Source: Caballeronia sp. dw_276 (GTDB lineage Bacteria > Pseudomonadota > Gammaproteobacteria > Burkholderiales > Burkholderiaceae). Taken from it: DNA of 64,000 nt. Each line of letters starts with the position of its first letter. The stretch's first letter is position 1. The stretch spans positions 372,001 through 436,000 of the forward strand of contig NZ_JAAVUV010000005.1 of the NCBI RefSeq assembly GCF_018449635.1, read 5' to 3'. Positions 35,430 to 42,621 of the stretch are shown here, in pieces. Under the pieces are notes generated by a model that saw nothing but the letters and a program-made list of their open reading frames with translations, did no database searches and was not told the DNA's origin. The position numbers and the translations under genes were made by a program.

Positions 35430-35642
35430 CTATTTTTTTGCGGCGTCTACGTATTCCTGCAAAGCCTTGCGGGCTATGACTGTGATAGGCTGGCCGGAAT
35501 CCCTAGAGCAAGCCCGCACGGCGTTCGCTAGCTCTAATGAAACCCACACGGCAAGCTTCTGCTCCTGATTACCTGCAACCGGTCTTCCCCGGCCTCGTTT
35601 ATCCGGTTGCTTTTCGTCCGGTTGTGCAAAGGTGATAGCCAT
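35430..35642 (-). CDS. Ribbon-helix-helix DNA-binding protein
   Basis: 70 residues. After a basic N-terminal arm (KRGRGRP), the segment KLAVWVSLELANAVRACSRDSGQPITVIARKALQEYV fits a CopG/Arc-type ribbon-helix-helix. It lies upstream of the primase gene on the same strand with a 200-bp gap and is a good candidate for its repressor or copy control. Confidence 0.75.
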   Translation of the reverse strand: MAITFAQPDEKQPDKRGRGRPVAGNQEQKLAVWVSLELANAVRACSRDSGQPITVIARKALQEYVDAAKK

Positions 35643-35729
35643 TCGTTACCCCGCTGGGTTGAAGATTGGGATTATTATTACCCTGTGATTTCGACAAGTA
35701 AAGATTATTTTCTAAGGGAGTAGAACGTT

Positions 35730-35873
35730 GTGATAGTTAATACGATTTCTTCGAGAGAAATTAATCGAGTCATCCGGAAAAAATCATTGCCAAAACCCAC
35801 TTTTATTCAAATCTACGTGAAAATCAATGATAAGCCCGTGCTGGCGAGTCATCAGGTTTTGAGGTGGCTGTGA
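35730..35873 (+). CDS. Very small basic protein (47 residues)
   Basis: GTG start at 35730 with AAGGGAG nine bases upstream, reading MIVNTISSREINRVIRKKSL and ending in LRWL. It is divergent from the ribbon-helix-helix gene (88 bp away), a position often held by an antagonist or early regulator. No family recognised. Confidence 0.45.
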   Translation: MIVNTISSREINRVIRKKSLPKPTFIQIYVKINDKPVLASHQVLRWL

Positions 35874-36106
35874 CGCTCAGCGGGCCGGGCTTAGCGCAAG
35901 TCGCTGGTTGTCAAAGGGTCTGGCTGTGGCAATGGATTGCACGGATTTCTCATCATGCGAAAAAAAGCACGCGCGGCGCGGTTCCGTCGGTCATGCCTGT
36001 ACGAAAACCCCCTGTGTCCAAAACTCCCGGCCTAAAGTCGATAATGGCTAGGTTTTGGACATACCGCCACGGCATGCCCGAAATCGTCCGTTTGTGGGCG
36101 GGCTAG
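35870..36106 (+). CDS. Small hypothetical protein coupled to the 47-residue ORF
   Basis: 78 residues, Trp-rich and basic. Its GTG overlaps the TGA of the preceding small ORF by 4 bp (GTGA) and TGAGG lies a few bases upstream, implying translational coupling. The second half overlaps a long inverted repeat (36016-36060), so the annotated end is doubtful. No family recognised. Confidence 0.3.
   Translation: MTLSGPGLAQVAGCQRVWLWQWIARISHHAKKSTRGAVPSVMPVRKPPVSKTPGLKSIMARFWTYRHGMPEIVRLWAG
36016..36060. repeat. Inverted repeat GTCCAAAAC / GTTTTGGAC
   Basis: Perfect 9-bp arms (36016-36024 and 36052-36060) with a 27-bp centre that includes GTCGATAATG. Its arms resemble those at 40408-40440 (TGCCCAAAA / TTTTGGGCA). 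Confidence 0.5.
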
Positions 36107-36299
36107 ATTGGCGAATCACACAAAAAAACGCGTGGGGGCGTGTCTGCCGTCTTGCTCGTGCGTGAGCGTCTAAACCATCCGGCATCGAGGGGCGGCACAA
36201 ACGGGAAGACTTGCACCGGCACCGCATATGCCGGGCTTTCCACAAGGGCGGGCGTGGGGCGTGGTCTACGCGTTCTCATCGTCACTCACTTGTCCAGGT

Positions 36300-36962
36300 C
36301 TATCGAGTGAAGCGGGCTAAATACGCTTGGGCGGCTTCACTCATGCCCGGCCTAATGACTACGCCCGCCCCGGCATACCGATTCGGGTTTTGCCCTTCGT
36401 GCTCACGCAAAAACGTAGCGGCCTCATATCGGCTTATCGGCATCTCACCGACATAAGCGGGAGCGGCACGAGGCTGGGGCTTGTCGATATCTACGAGGCT
36501 TCGCATGCTCAGTCTGTTCTGCACCTCTTCACAGAGCACGCACCACGCGCGGTATCGCCCCTCACCTACCTGCACGAAATCTGTAAATGGTTTGAGGCTG
36601 TCACAGCCCTTGCAACGCTTGCGCTGGGAAAGCTCAAGAGCGGTGAGCCTAATCGCGCGACGCTCAGCGGCCCTGCAAGCTTGGCATGTCTCGCCATATC
36701 CGCGCCCCGTGGCAAACGCCGCGATAGGCTTGGTTGTGTTGCACGAGGGGCAATGCTGCTGAGTTGCGGGGAGTTTCGCTAATGCGCGCTTTTCACGCTT
36801 GGCCGCACAGATACAAAACTTGCATTGCCTACGCAAGCTCCCGCGCTCCCCGCCATTCATATAGAAGTCACTCAGCGGCTTGGACTTGCCACAGCTTATG
36901 CACGTAGCGCACTCCGCCGGTACGGCAAGCGGGGCCACGGGTCGATTGATTACTACGCCCAT
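36300..36962 (-). CDS. Triple zinc-knuckle protein
   Basis: 220 residues with three similar Cys4 units: C21-C24/C47-C50, C71-C74/C93-C96 and C117-C120/C141-C144. Each has the form CxxC-x3-KP-x3-F before the second CxxC pair, a zinc-binding motif also seen in phage proteins near HNH or recombination-endonuclease domains. No nuclease motif follows; the last ~70 residues are Ala/Arg-rich without known motifs. Predicted nucleic-acid or protein binder. It is the last gene of a minus-strand run. Confidence 0.72.
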   Translation of the reverse strand: MGVVINRPVAPLAVPAECATCISCGKSKPLSDFYMNGGERGSLRRQCKFCICAAKREKRALAKLPATQQHCPSCNTTKPIAAFATGRGYGETCQACRAAERRAIRLTALELSQRKRCKGCDSLKPFTDFVQVGEGRYRAWCVLCEEVQNRLSMRSLVDIDKPQPRAAPAYVGEMPISRYEAATFLREHEGQNPNRYAGAGVVIRPGMSEAAQAYLARFTR

Positions 36963-36977
36963 TTGCTCCCCGCTGGG

Positions 36978-37310
36978 TTAATTCAGCGTGAATGAAGCCA
37001 CGAACGAACTAGGCGCACGGCTCACCACAATCAAACCCACGGCAAACGGGATCGATACCGGCCCGCTATCGGCAGTGCCGCCGTATGAAACCAAGGGCGT
37101 TGCCGTGGCAAGGGTCAATCCATCGAAGAAAGAGCAATTCATATCCCCGTTACGCCTCGGCAAGCTCGCATCAAACAAGACTTGGCTGGCCGCTGCACCG
37201 ACAGGGCTAATGTTTGGGGAGTCTGCACGTACCCTCGTCAAAGTGCCCGGCGCGGTTGCAAGGACTTGGCTTTGCGGCGGGCTACCTGCACTAATCGTGA
37301 TGCTCGGCAT
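36978..37310 (-). CDS. Small hypothetical protein, beta-rich
   Basis: 110 residues, rich in Ser, Ala, Val, Pro and Gly, with a pattern of short strands (PGTLTRVRADSPNISPVGAAA, ATPLVSYGGTADSGPVSIPFAVGLIVV) that recalls small virion or decoration proteins, although I cannot assign a family. It is 15 bp upstream of the zinc-knuckle gene. No clear ribosome site, and a competing ORF exists on the opposite strand, so it is uncertain. Confidence 0.5.
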   Translation of the reverse strand: MPSITISAGSPPQSQVLATAPGTLTRVRADSPNISPVGAAASQVLFDASLPRRNGDMNCSFFDGLTLATATPLVSYGGTADSGPVSIPFAVGLIVVSRAPSSFVASFTLN

Positions 37311-37528
37311 TTTCGTTGCTCCAATTCATTTGTGAAAATACCCCGGATATCTTTTGCCTAGTTGCATGGTGCTATCTGGGCTTGTCCCGGATTCACACCA
37401 CAGGCTATAAAGCCGGGGTTTCGTCGTGCGTTCGGTCATCTAACACTTATTAGCCCCGTGGCACCTGATACCTATGGCCTAATTGCCCCCCCGATACGTT
37501 TGGTTTTAATTAGCTGCCCGGCATGCCG

Positions 37529-37822
37529 CTAGTAACGCTTTGCTAGCTGATCTTCGCTAAGCCCTCTTGCATGCTCTTGCATGGCTGGGTTTTCTTCCAT
37601 ATCGAGAAGGTGACGTACAAAAGCCTGATCGCGCGGCTCTCCATTCACCGTCCAAAAGTATTCATCGTGCTCACCGTTGCCACCGTATGAAACGTACTGG
37701 CATATCACCTGTGCCCGCATGATTTCGACTGCCACGCCCGGCACGCTAAATTTCTTATTCGCGGCCATCATGCGATTTGTGCGGGCTAGCTCTTGGATAC
37801 TCTCGATTGTGTGTCGGCTCAC
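37529..37822 (-). CDS. Small hypothetical protein
   Basis: 97 residues. GAGG eight bases before the ATG supports it. N-terminal helix with IQELARTNRMMAANKKFSVPGVAVEIMRAQVI and a short acidic C-terminal half. No family recognised. Confidence 0.62.
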   Translation of the reverse strand: MSRHTIESIQELARTNRMMAANKKFSVPGVAVEIMRAQVICQYVSYGGNGEHDEYFWTVNGEPRDQAFVRHLLDMEENPAMQEHARGLSEDQLAKRY

Positions 37823-38265
37823 GTTGATTACCTCAAGTATGTTGTGTCTTAATTAGCTGGCCCCGCCTCTGGTTACGTCAGATTCACGCCAGTGCGGGTT
37901 TTTAAGGTGTCCTACGCGTGCCGCCCTCCATTCGAAAACAGGGCTGATTTTTTTCCCTAAATACCCTTCTCTGTTGTGCCTAGCTCTTCAAACGCCCCGG
38001 CCCCGCCCGGCATACTCGCTTTACCCCGCTATCTCGTGGTGTTCGTGAGGGGTCGCGGCTTCCTTTCTATGCACTTCCCGAAAATGCCGGGGGTTTAGAG
38101 TCAATTTGCCGTAGAAACTTCGTGCGCCATGAGCGAGTTAGCTATCGAAATAACATGATCTACCTAGGCCGTATGCATTTTTTTGGTTTGGTTAGGCTGT
38201 GGTTAGGTAACCATTCTGCAATCAATTGCCACGGCTCACTAAGTTTGACGACACAGACAATTGCG
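37823..38265. other. Intergenic region inside the element
   Basis: 440 bp without a supported gene. Contains T-rich and C-rich tracts and probably the promoter for the 97-residue gene. Its position between two minus-strand gene blocks would also suit a packaging or recombination site, but nothing in the sequence proves one. Confidence 0.4.
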
Positions 38266-38574
38266 TTAGTGTCTGGTTTTGTTCGCTGGCTCCCGGCTCA
38301 TAGCTCGGTCTAACCGCAGTTCGTTCTCAAGCTCTTGCCCCGCTTGCAGCACGCCAGCGCACATAGCTTCAAAATCCGCGCGATGCTCGGCAACGATAGA
38401 CGGCATGATTTTTTGCATGTACTCATGCACTCGGAAAAGCTCTGCGGCTACTTGACGCTTGCGGGTCTGCTCGCCCACCACGGGGCACAAAGCAAGCGCC
38501 TTTACCGCCTTTAATTCTTGGGCCACAACCTCAAACGCCCGGCGCGTGGTTTCGCTCGGCACTGGCTTATCCAT
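38266..38574 (-). CDS. Small helical hypothetical protein
   Basis: 102 residues, helical (TTRRAFEVVAQELKAVKALALCP... ELFRVHEYMQKIMPSIVAEHRADFEAM). The frame is open to 38619, but the ATG at 38574 overlaps the end of the preceding gene by 8 bp, matching the tight overlaps throughout this operon. Last gene of the 40276-to-38266 run. No family recognised. Confidence 0.62.
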   Translation of the reverse strand: MDKPVPSETTRRAFEVVAQELKAVKALALCPVVGEQTRKRQVAAELFRVHEYMQKIMPSIVAEHRADFEAMCAGVLQAGQELENELRLDRAMSREPANKTRH

Positions 38575-38791
38575 TAAACACCCCACTGCGTTCAAACTCG
38601 GAAATGCCGATGCACTCAATGAGCATGGCTATCTCGCTCTTGCGGCTGGCAAGCTCCCGGCGCACGTTGCACAGGGCATCTAAAACGGGCTGGGTGCCGT
38701 TGGCTTCAAGAGCGCACAGCAAAGCCACCTCGGCATGCTGCAAGCGCTCTGCGGCCCTGCATACACGGTCTAGCTCAGGGCATGCGGTCAT
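38567..38791 (-). CDS. Small helical hypothetical protein
   Basis: 74 residues, likely two helices (LDRVCRAAERLQHAEVALLCALEA; LDALCNVRRELASRKSEIAMLIECI). GAAGAG precedes the ATG, six bp after the upstream stop; overlaps the next gene by 8 bp. No family recognised. Confidence 0.6.
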   Translation of the reverse strand: MTACPELDRVCRAAERLQHAEVALLCALEANGTQPVLDALCNVRRELASRKSEIAMLIECIGISEFERSGVFNG

Positions 38792-38797
38792 AGCTCT

Positions 38798-39355
38798 TCA
38801 CTCTTTCAACACCGGCGGCGAAAGCCCCAATTTCTGAGGCACGCCGTCAAGATAGATAGCGCTCTGGATGCCTACGCCCCGAAATTGCTTGTAGGTTTCC
38901 TTGAACGAGCTAACCGGGCGTGTGTACGGGTTTGGGTTGCCCTTCTGGCCGGTTGCAAACTCAAGAATTTCCCGCCCGGATTGGTCTACGCGCTTCACTT
39001 CAACGAGCTTGCCCGCTTCAACGTCACGGGGGCGCAAATAATTTGCGGCGGCCTCTTGGTATACCCGCTTTTCGGAATCGTCAAAAATCCCCGGCGGCTC
39101 GCGTGAAAAATCCAGCCGGGCAAGGCTCGTGTTTGCTTTCAACTTATCGCAAATGCGCTGCCGGTACTCGCGTGGCGTCTCATTAAAAGGCACGGGCATG
39201 AGCTTTCGATTCTTTTCGAGCACGTCACGCGCGGCCTCTTGAATCCGATAGATTTCGTCCCGTTCAGCGGGGGTGTCTGCACCATTGCCCGCGCCATACC
39301 GCCCGACTTCACGCGGGTGAAGCTTATTGCCGCCCGGCCCCATGTATTCGCTCAT
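38798..39355 (-). CDS. Hypothetical protein with SGREI domain (long form)
   Basis: 185 residues. The C-terminal half (~118-175) carries VEVKRVDQSGREILEF followed by GNPNPYTRPVSSF, which matches the middle of the neighbouring gene product (SVKFDNSGREIRTF, then NPWRNEG). The N-terminal half is helical and charged. ATG overlaps the upstream stop by 4 bp. I cannot name a family. Confidence 0.65.
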   Translation of the reverse strand: MSEYMGPGGNKLHPREVGRYGAGNGADTPAERDEIYRIQEAARDVLEKNRKLMPVPFNETPREYRQRICDKLKANTSLARLDFSREPPGIFDDSEKRVYQEAAANYLRPRDVEAGKLVEVKRVDQSGREILEFATGQKGNPNPYTRPVSSFKETYKQFRGVGIQSAIYLDGVPQKLGLSPPVLKE

Positions 39356-39678
39356 TTTGTACCTCGCATTAGCGCGTCATATCGGGCGCTGCCTTGCCGG
39401 ACATATTCAACGCCCGAAATATCGGAACCCGCGTGATGCGTGACGAATCTATGAATTTGCACGCCTTCATTGCGCCACGGGTTCATCCACGCTTTTGAAC
39501 CCTTGAAAGTGCGAATCTCACGCCCGGAATTGTCGAATTTCACACTCATGGTCAGGCCGTCGCTACTGGCGTGCGTGGTGCTTTCCCGTGCCTTCCGCCG
39601 TTCAATGATTTCGAGGGCTTTGCGCAACTCGGCGGCGTCATGGGCCTTTTGCTCTTGGTCGTTTAACCATCCGCTCAT
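39352..39678 (-). CDS. Hypothetical protein with SGREI domain (short form)
   Basis: 108 residues: a helical N-terminus (DQEQKAHDAAELRKALEIIERRKA) then the SGREI-containing beta domain shared with the downstream gene. The shared segment indicates a tandem paralogue pair. ATGA overlaps at both ends of the gene. Confidence 0.65.
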   Translation of the reverse strand: MSGWLNDQEQKAHDAAELRKALEIIERRKARESTTHASSDGLTMSVKFDNSGREIRTFKGSKAWMNPWRNEGVQIHRFVTHHAGSDISGVEYVRQGSARYDALMRGTK

Positions 39679-40040
39679 ACTGCCCCCTGCGTCTGGAGCC
39701 TAAGGGCTTCTATATCGTCGTCTTTGGGGCTACGAAGTGCCATAACCGTCACGAGCTTTGCAAGGTCGTTTAGCGGGGTTTCGACATAACGAAGCAAGCC
39801 CATAAGCTCGCAATATTCCTTTTCGTTCTGGGTCAAACGCCCCGTTATCATTTCCTCAAGCGCCTCACGCGTGTGAAGCATTTCGAGTGCGAGCGCTACG
39901 GCTTCCCGGCGTTGCTTCGTTGCCTGTGCGTAGTCTGGCTTTCCCGCATACCATCTAAGCGGCTTGTGGCCCGCTTTGCGCATTTTCTCACCCAAGGATT
40001 CAAGCCCCGTGGCCTTGCTTTCCTTCACTTCGTCACTCAT
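39675..40040 (-). CDS. Hypothetical protein in overlapping operon
   Basis: 121 residues, mostly helical and charged (ATKQRREAVALALEMLHTREALEEMI). Its ATG overlaps the TGA of the terminase-small-subunit-like gene by 4 bp. No family recognised; position suggests a DNA-packaging or head-modification role. Confidence 0.65.
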   Translation of the reverse strand: MSDEVKESKATGLESLGEKMRKAGHKPLRWYAGKPDYAQATKQRREAVALALEMLHTREALEEMITGRLTQNEKEYCELMGLLRYVETPLNDLAKLVTVMALRSPKDDDIEALRLQTQGAV

Positions 40041-40276
40041 ACCGCCTCCATTGATTGACCGGCGCGGCGGGCTTGCATGGCCTCTGCATAGCGCTGGGCT
40101 AGCTCGGCATCGGCCTTGATTGCGTTATAGACCGTTGCGGCGCTCGGTAGCGAAATATCCGCGTCGCAAATCTCTTCAACGGTTTTGCCGGTCTGCATTG
40201 ACCTTGCAACAATCATTTCAAAAACGATTGCGGGAAAGAAACGGCGTCCTGCACTGCGATTGCCAATCACGTTCAT
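40037..40276 (-). CDS. Terminase-small-subunit-like HTH protein
   Basis: 79 residues, first gene of the overlapping operon. It follows the pattern of phage small-terminase HTH proteins: a TGKTVEEICDADISLPSAATVYNAIKADAELAQRYAEAMQARR helix-turn-helix, comparable to EIC-x-PSRTTVYRW-x-FRDLYARAR in small terminases. A satellite-encoded small terminase would redirect packaging of a helper phage. It is shorter than usual small terminases, so a simple HTH regulator remains possible. Confidence 0.6.
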   Translation of the reverse strand: MNVIGNRSAGRRFFPAIVFEMIVARSMQTGKTVEEICDADISLPSAATVYNAIKADAELAQRYAEAMQARRAGQSMEAV

Positions 40277-40407
40277 GGGCTTGCCCCTCGTGTGTCGTTC
40301 TAACCATTAGAGCAAGACGGGCATCTAACTTGGAATACATGCACCAACTATTTTTGATGAAGGCGGCATGCCCACAAACGAGCGATTTTGTACGGGGTCG
40401 CACACAG

Positions 40408-40452
40408 TGCCCAAAACTTAGCTATGCGGCTTTTTGGGCATGTCCGATAATT
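40408..40452 (+). promoter_or_regulatory. Res-like site upstream of the serine resolvase
   Basis: TGTCCGATAATT at 40441-40452 matches the half-site style of Tn3/gamma-delta resolvases (TGTCnnATAATT). Immediately before it is the perfect inverted repeat TGCCCAAAA / TTTTGGGCA (40408-40416 and 40432-40440). The site ends 40 bp before the resolvase ATG. Confidence 0.55.
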
Positions 40453-40491
40453 GAGGGAGGTTTTTGATACACCCTATCCAACGGAGTAGAT

Positions 40492-41076
40492 ATGTCCCGC
40501 CTGTTTTGCTATTGCCGCGTGAGTACCAATGACCAAACCGTAGCTAACCAAATTCTTGAGATTCAAAACGCTGGGTTTGCCGTCGATAAAAAGCGAGCGA
40601 TTACTGAGACTGTGAGCGGTTCTATTGCGGCTATGTTGCGGCCCGGCTTTGCATCGCTCGTGGAGCACAAGCTAGAAAGCGGTGATGTTTTGATCGTGAC
40701 GAAACTGGATCGTCTTGGGCGCTCAGCGCATGACGTGCGCGTTACCATTGATTCACTGGCGACAAAGGGCATACGCGTACATTGTTTGCAACTCGGCGGC
40801 GCTGATCTAACAAGCCCAGCGGGACGCATGGTTATGGGCGTTTTGAATACGATTGCGGAATTTGAATTGGATTTGCTCCGGGAGCGCACGCATGCCGGGC
40901 TAGATCGAGCACGCGCACAAGGCAAGACGCTAGGCCGTCCCTCTGTACTCAGCACGAAGCAACGTGAAGACATAGCCAAGCGCATTGCCGATGGTGCGTC
41001 TATCTCAAGCTTGGCCCGTGAGCTTGGCGTGAGTCGCCAATCCATCCAGCGGGCAAGGGCAACAGCCACGGCGTGA
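40492..41076 (+). CDS. Serine recombinase (resolvase/invertase family)
   Basis: 194 residues. Catalytic Ser 11 in the YCRVSTNDQ motif, then LDRLGRSAHDV and a conserved FELDLLRERTHAGLDRARAQGKTLGRP stretch (E-helix and linker), with a C-terminal HTH (DGASISSLARELGVSRQSIQRA). Complete and apparently active. It could resolve dimers of the excised, replicating element or invert a segment. A resolvase is uncommon in P4-like satellites. Confidence 0.92.
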   Translation: MSRLFCYCRVSTNDQTVANQILEIQNAGFAVDKKRAITETVSGSIAAMLRPGFASLVEHKLESGDVLIVTKLDRLGRSAHDVRVTIDSLATKGIRVHCLQLGGADLTSPAGRMVMGVLNTIAEFELDLLRERTHAGLDRARAQGKTLGRPSVLSTKQREDIAKRIADGASISSLARELGVSRQSIQRARATATA

Positions 41077-41167
41077 TTGTGCTATTGATTGCCATGCGTG
41101 TTTGCCTTTGACAACGCCTAGAATTGCGCTAGTTTGAATCACAATAAAAGGCACTGAGAGGCATACC

Positions 41168-42103
41168 ATGACGGTATTGACCAATGAACAACGCGCCTTC
41201 CTAGAGCACCACAAAATCCCGCTTTCATGGGTCTTCGATGCTGCCAACTTGAAAAAGGCTGAGTATCAGGAAGCTATGCGTGAGCTTGATATGCTCATTG
41301 CCGTTGGCACCTCGGCATGCAAGGCGGCGGGGCATCGTATGCGCACACGCGCGGGCCACTGCGCACAGTGCAATCCCGCTACGCTTGCCTTCATGCGGCG
41401 CAACGATGCTCCTGGCTACGTCTACATTGCGGCCCCAGCAAATGGCGCTATCGTCAAGGTAGGCTCTTCTCAGAATCCTACCCAACGCATGGATACACTG
41501 AATGCATTTGAGTACGGCGGGTATCGAGATTGGCGGCTGCAATTTTCGGAGAAGTGCGAACGTGCGGGCAACATCGAATTCAACGCACACCGCATGCTGA
41601 GCCAGTACGCCACACCCGGAATCTACAGACGGGGAAGCGTGCAAGTGAATTGCCAAGAGTTATTTGCCTGTGGCCTTGCCGATGCAATCGCCATCGTAAA
41701 AGCTGCCCTTGCGGGTCAGGTAGCCGATGCTCGCAACAAATCACGGGCTGATAAGGATCCTCCACATACAGAGAAGCCAGCGGCGCGGCCCGCACCCAAG
41801 GCAAGCCATGCCCCCCAGCCCCGGCCCATGCCTCGTGCCAACACCACAAGCCACACGGCCCGCGTTGATCCGCATGTAGACTCGGTGCCCACACCCTCGC
41901 CAACAAAAAAACGGCTACAAGACCATCTTTGGCCGCTGGCAATGTGGGTGCTTCCGCTAGTCACCTTCCTGTGCTCTGAAGGTAAGTTTGGACACAAACT
42001 CACAATGGCTTTTGTTGTGCTCGTCGTGCAATTTCCAATAAGCATGGTTGGATTGCTCGTTGGCGCTACCATCTTCAAATCGCTTCGCGGCTTGTGGAGA
42101 TAG
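41168..42103 (+). CDS. GIY-YIG-like (T5orf172-type) protein with C-terminal membrane segments
   Basis: 311 residues. A Cys/His pair cluster (CKAAGH, HCAQC; ~51-68) precedes a GIY-YIG-superfamily domain of the T5orf172/MUG113 type (GYVYIA 83-88, VKVGSS 96-101, Arg 107, Glu 137 in NIEFNAHRML). A Pro-rich linker (~195-248) leads to two hydrophobic segments (~255-270 and ~280-302). A nuclease fold tied to the membrane is unusual. Expected to cut or bind DNA; an antiphage role is only inference. Confidence 0.75.
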   Translation: MTVLTNEQRAFLEHHKIPLSWVFDAANLKKAEYQEAMRELDMLIAVGTSACKAAGHRMRTRAGHCAQCNPATLAFMRRNDAPGYVYIAAPANGAIVKVGSSQNPTQRMDTLNAFEYGGYRDWRLQFSEKCERAGNIEFNAHRMLSQYATPGIYRRGSVQVNCQELFACGLADAIAIVKAALAGQVADARNKSRADKDPPHTEKPAARPAPKASHAPQPRPMPRANTTSHTARVDPHVDSVPTPSPTKKRLQDHLWPLAMWVLPLVTFLCSEGKFGHKLTMAFVVLVVQFPISMVGLLVGATIFKSLRGLWR

Positions 42104-42156
42104 CAACTCAAACACCCACGCTGATACGCGCGTGCGAACGGCGAGTGTCTACGCGC

Positions 42157-42471
42157 CTAGCTTCCCGTTTTCCCGGACTTATTCGCTTTCTCTACACCAA
42201 AGGCTAATCCCACCGTAAAGATAAGCCCGCACACAAACCACACGATTCCAAAGACGGCGAGTTTGCCCACTAGCGAAGCCATCGGCCCGGCATTGTCTCC
42301 GCCCGAAAAAAACGCCACCACAGCGGCAAATGCGCATGATGACCACGTTGCAAATTTCGTGACGTTGCCGTCATTGATTATTTTTAGCTTCGTCAATACG
42401 TAGCCGATACCAAATCCCGCTATCGCAAATACGATCAAGCCGCCACCGCCCGGCGCTTCATAGACGTTCAT
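42157..42471 (-). CDS. Small multi-pass membrane protein, hypothetical
   Basis: 104 residues with three hydrophobic segments (~10-27, ~38-55, ~65-90). GGGGGAG lies three bases before the ATG at 42471; the frame is open to 42555 but the upstream part is not membrane-like and lacks this site. Convergent with the GIY-YIG-like gene, whose product also has membrane segments. No family recognised. Confidence 0.65.
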   Translation of the reverse strand: MNVYEAPGGGGLIVFAIAGFGIGYVLTKLKIINDGNVTKFATWSSCAFAAVVAFFSGGDNAGPMASLVGKLAVFGIVWFVCGLIFTVGLAFGVEKANKSGKTGS

Positions 42472-42621
42472 ATCTCCCCCTTGTTCTTGTTTGGGTTCAG
42501 CCTCGCACCGATCGCAAAAATGCAATCGATTGCCACTATTGGCCGTGTTTGACAACGCGTAAAATTGCGCTTCCCCGCCACAAGCGACGTGGCATTAGCC
42601 TAAGCATGAGCAAGCACAAAC

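Noticed and set aside
36103..36285. A 60-codon minus-strand frame left of the zinc-knuckle gene
   Set aside because: No ribosome site, Pro/Arg-rich translation, overlaps another weak frame.
36988..37335. A plus-strand frame opposite the beta-rich hypothetical gene
   Set aside because: The minus-strand reading lies 15 bp from the next same-strand gene and fits the local direction; the plus frame has no ribosome site. Confidence in either is limited.
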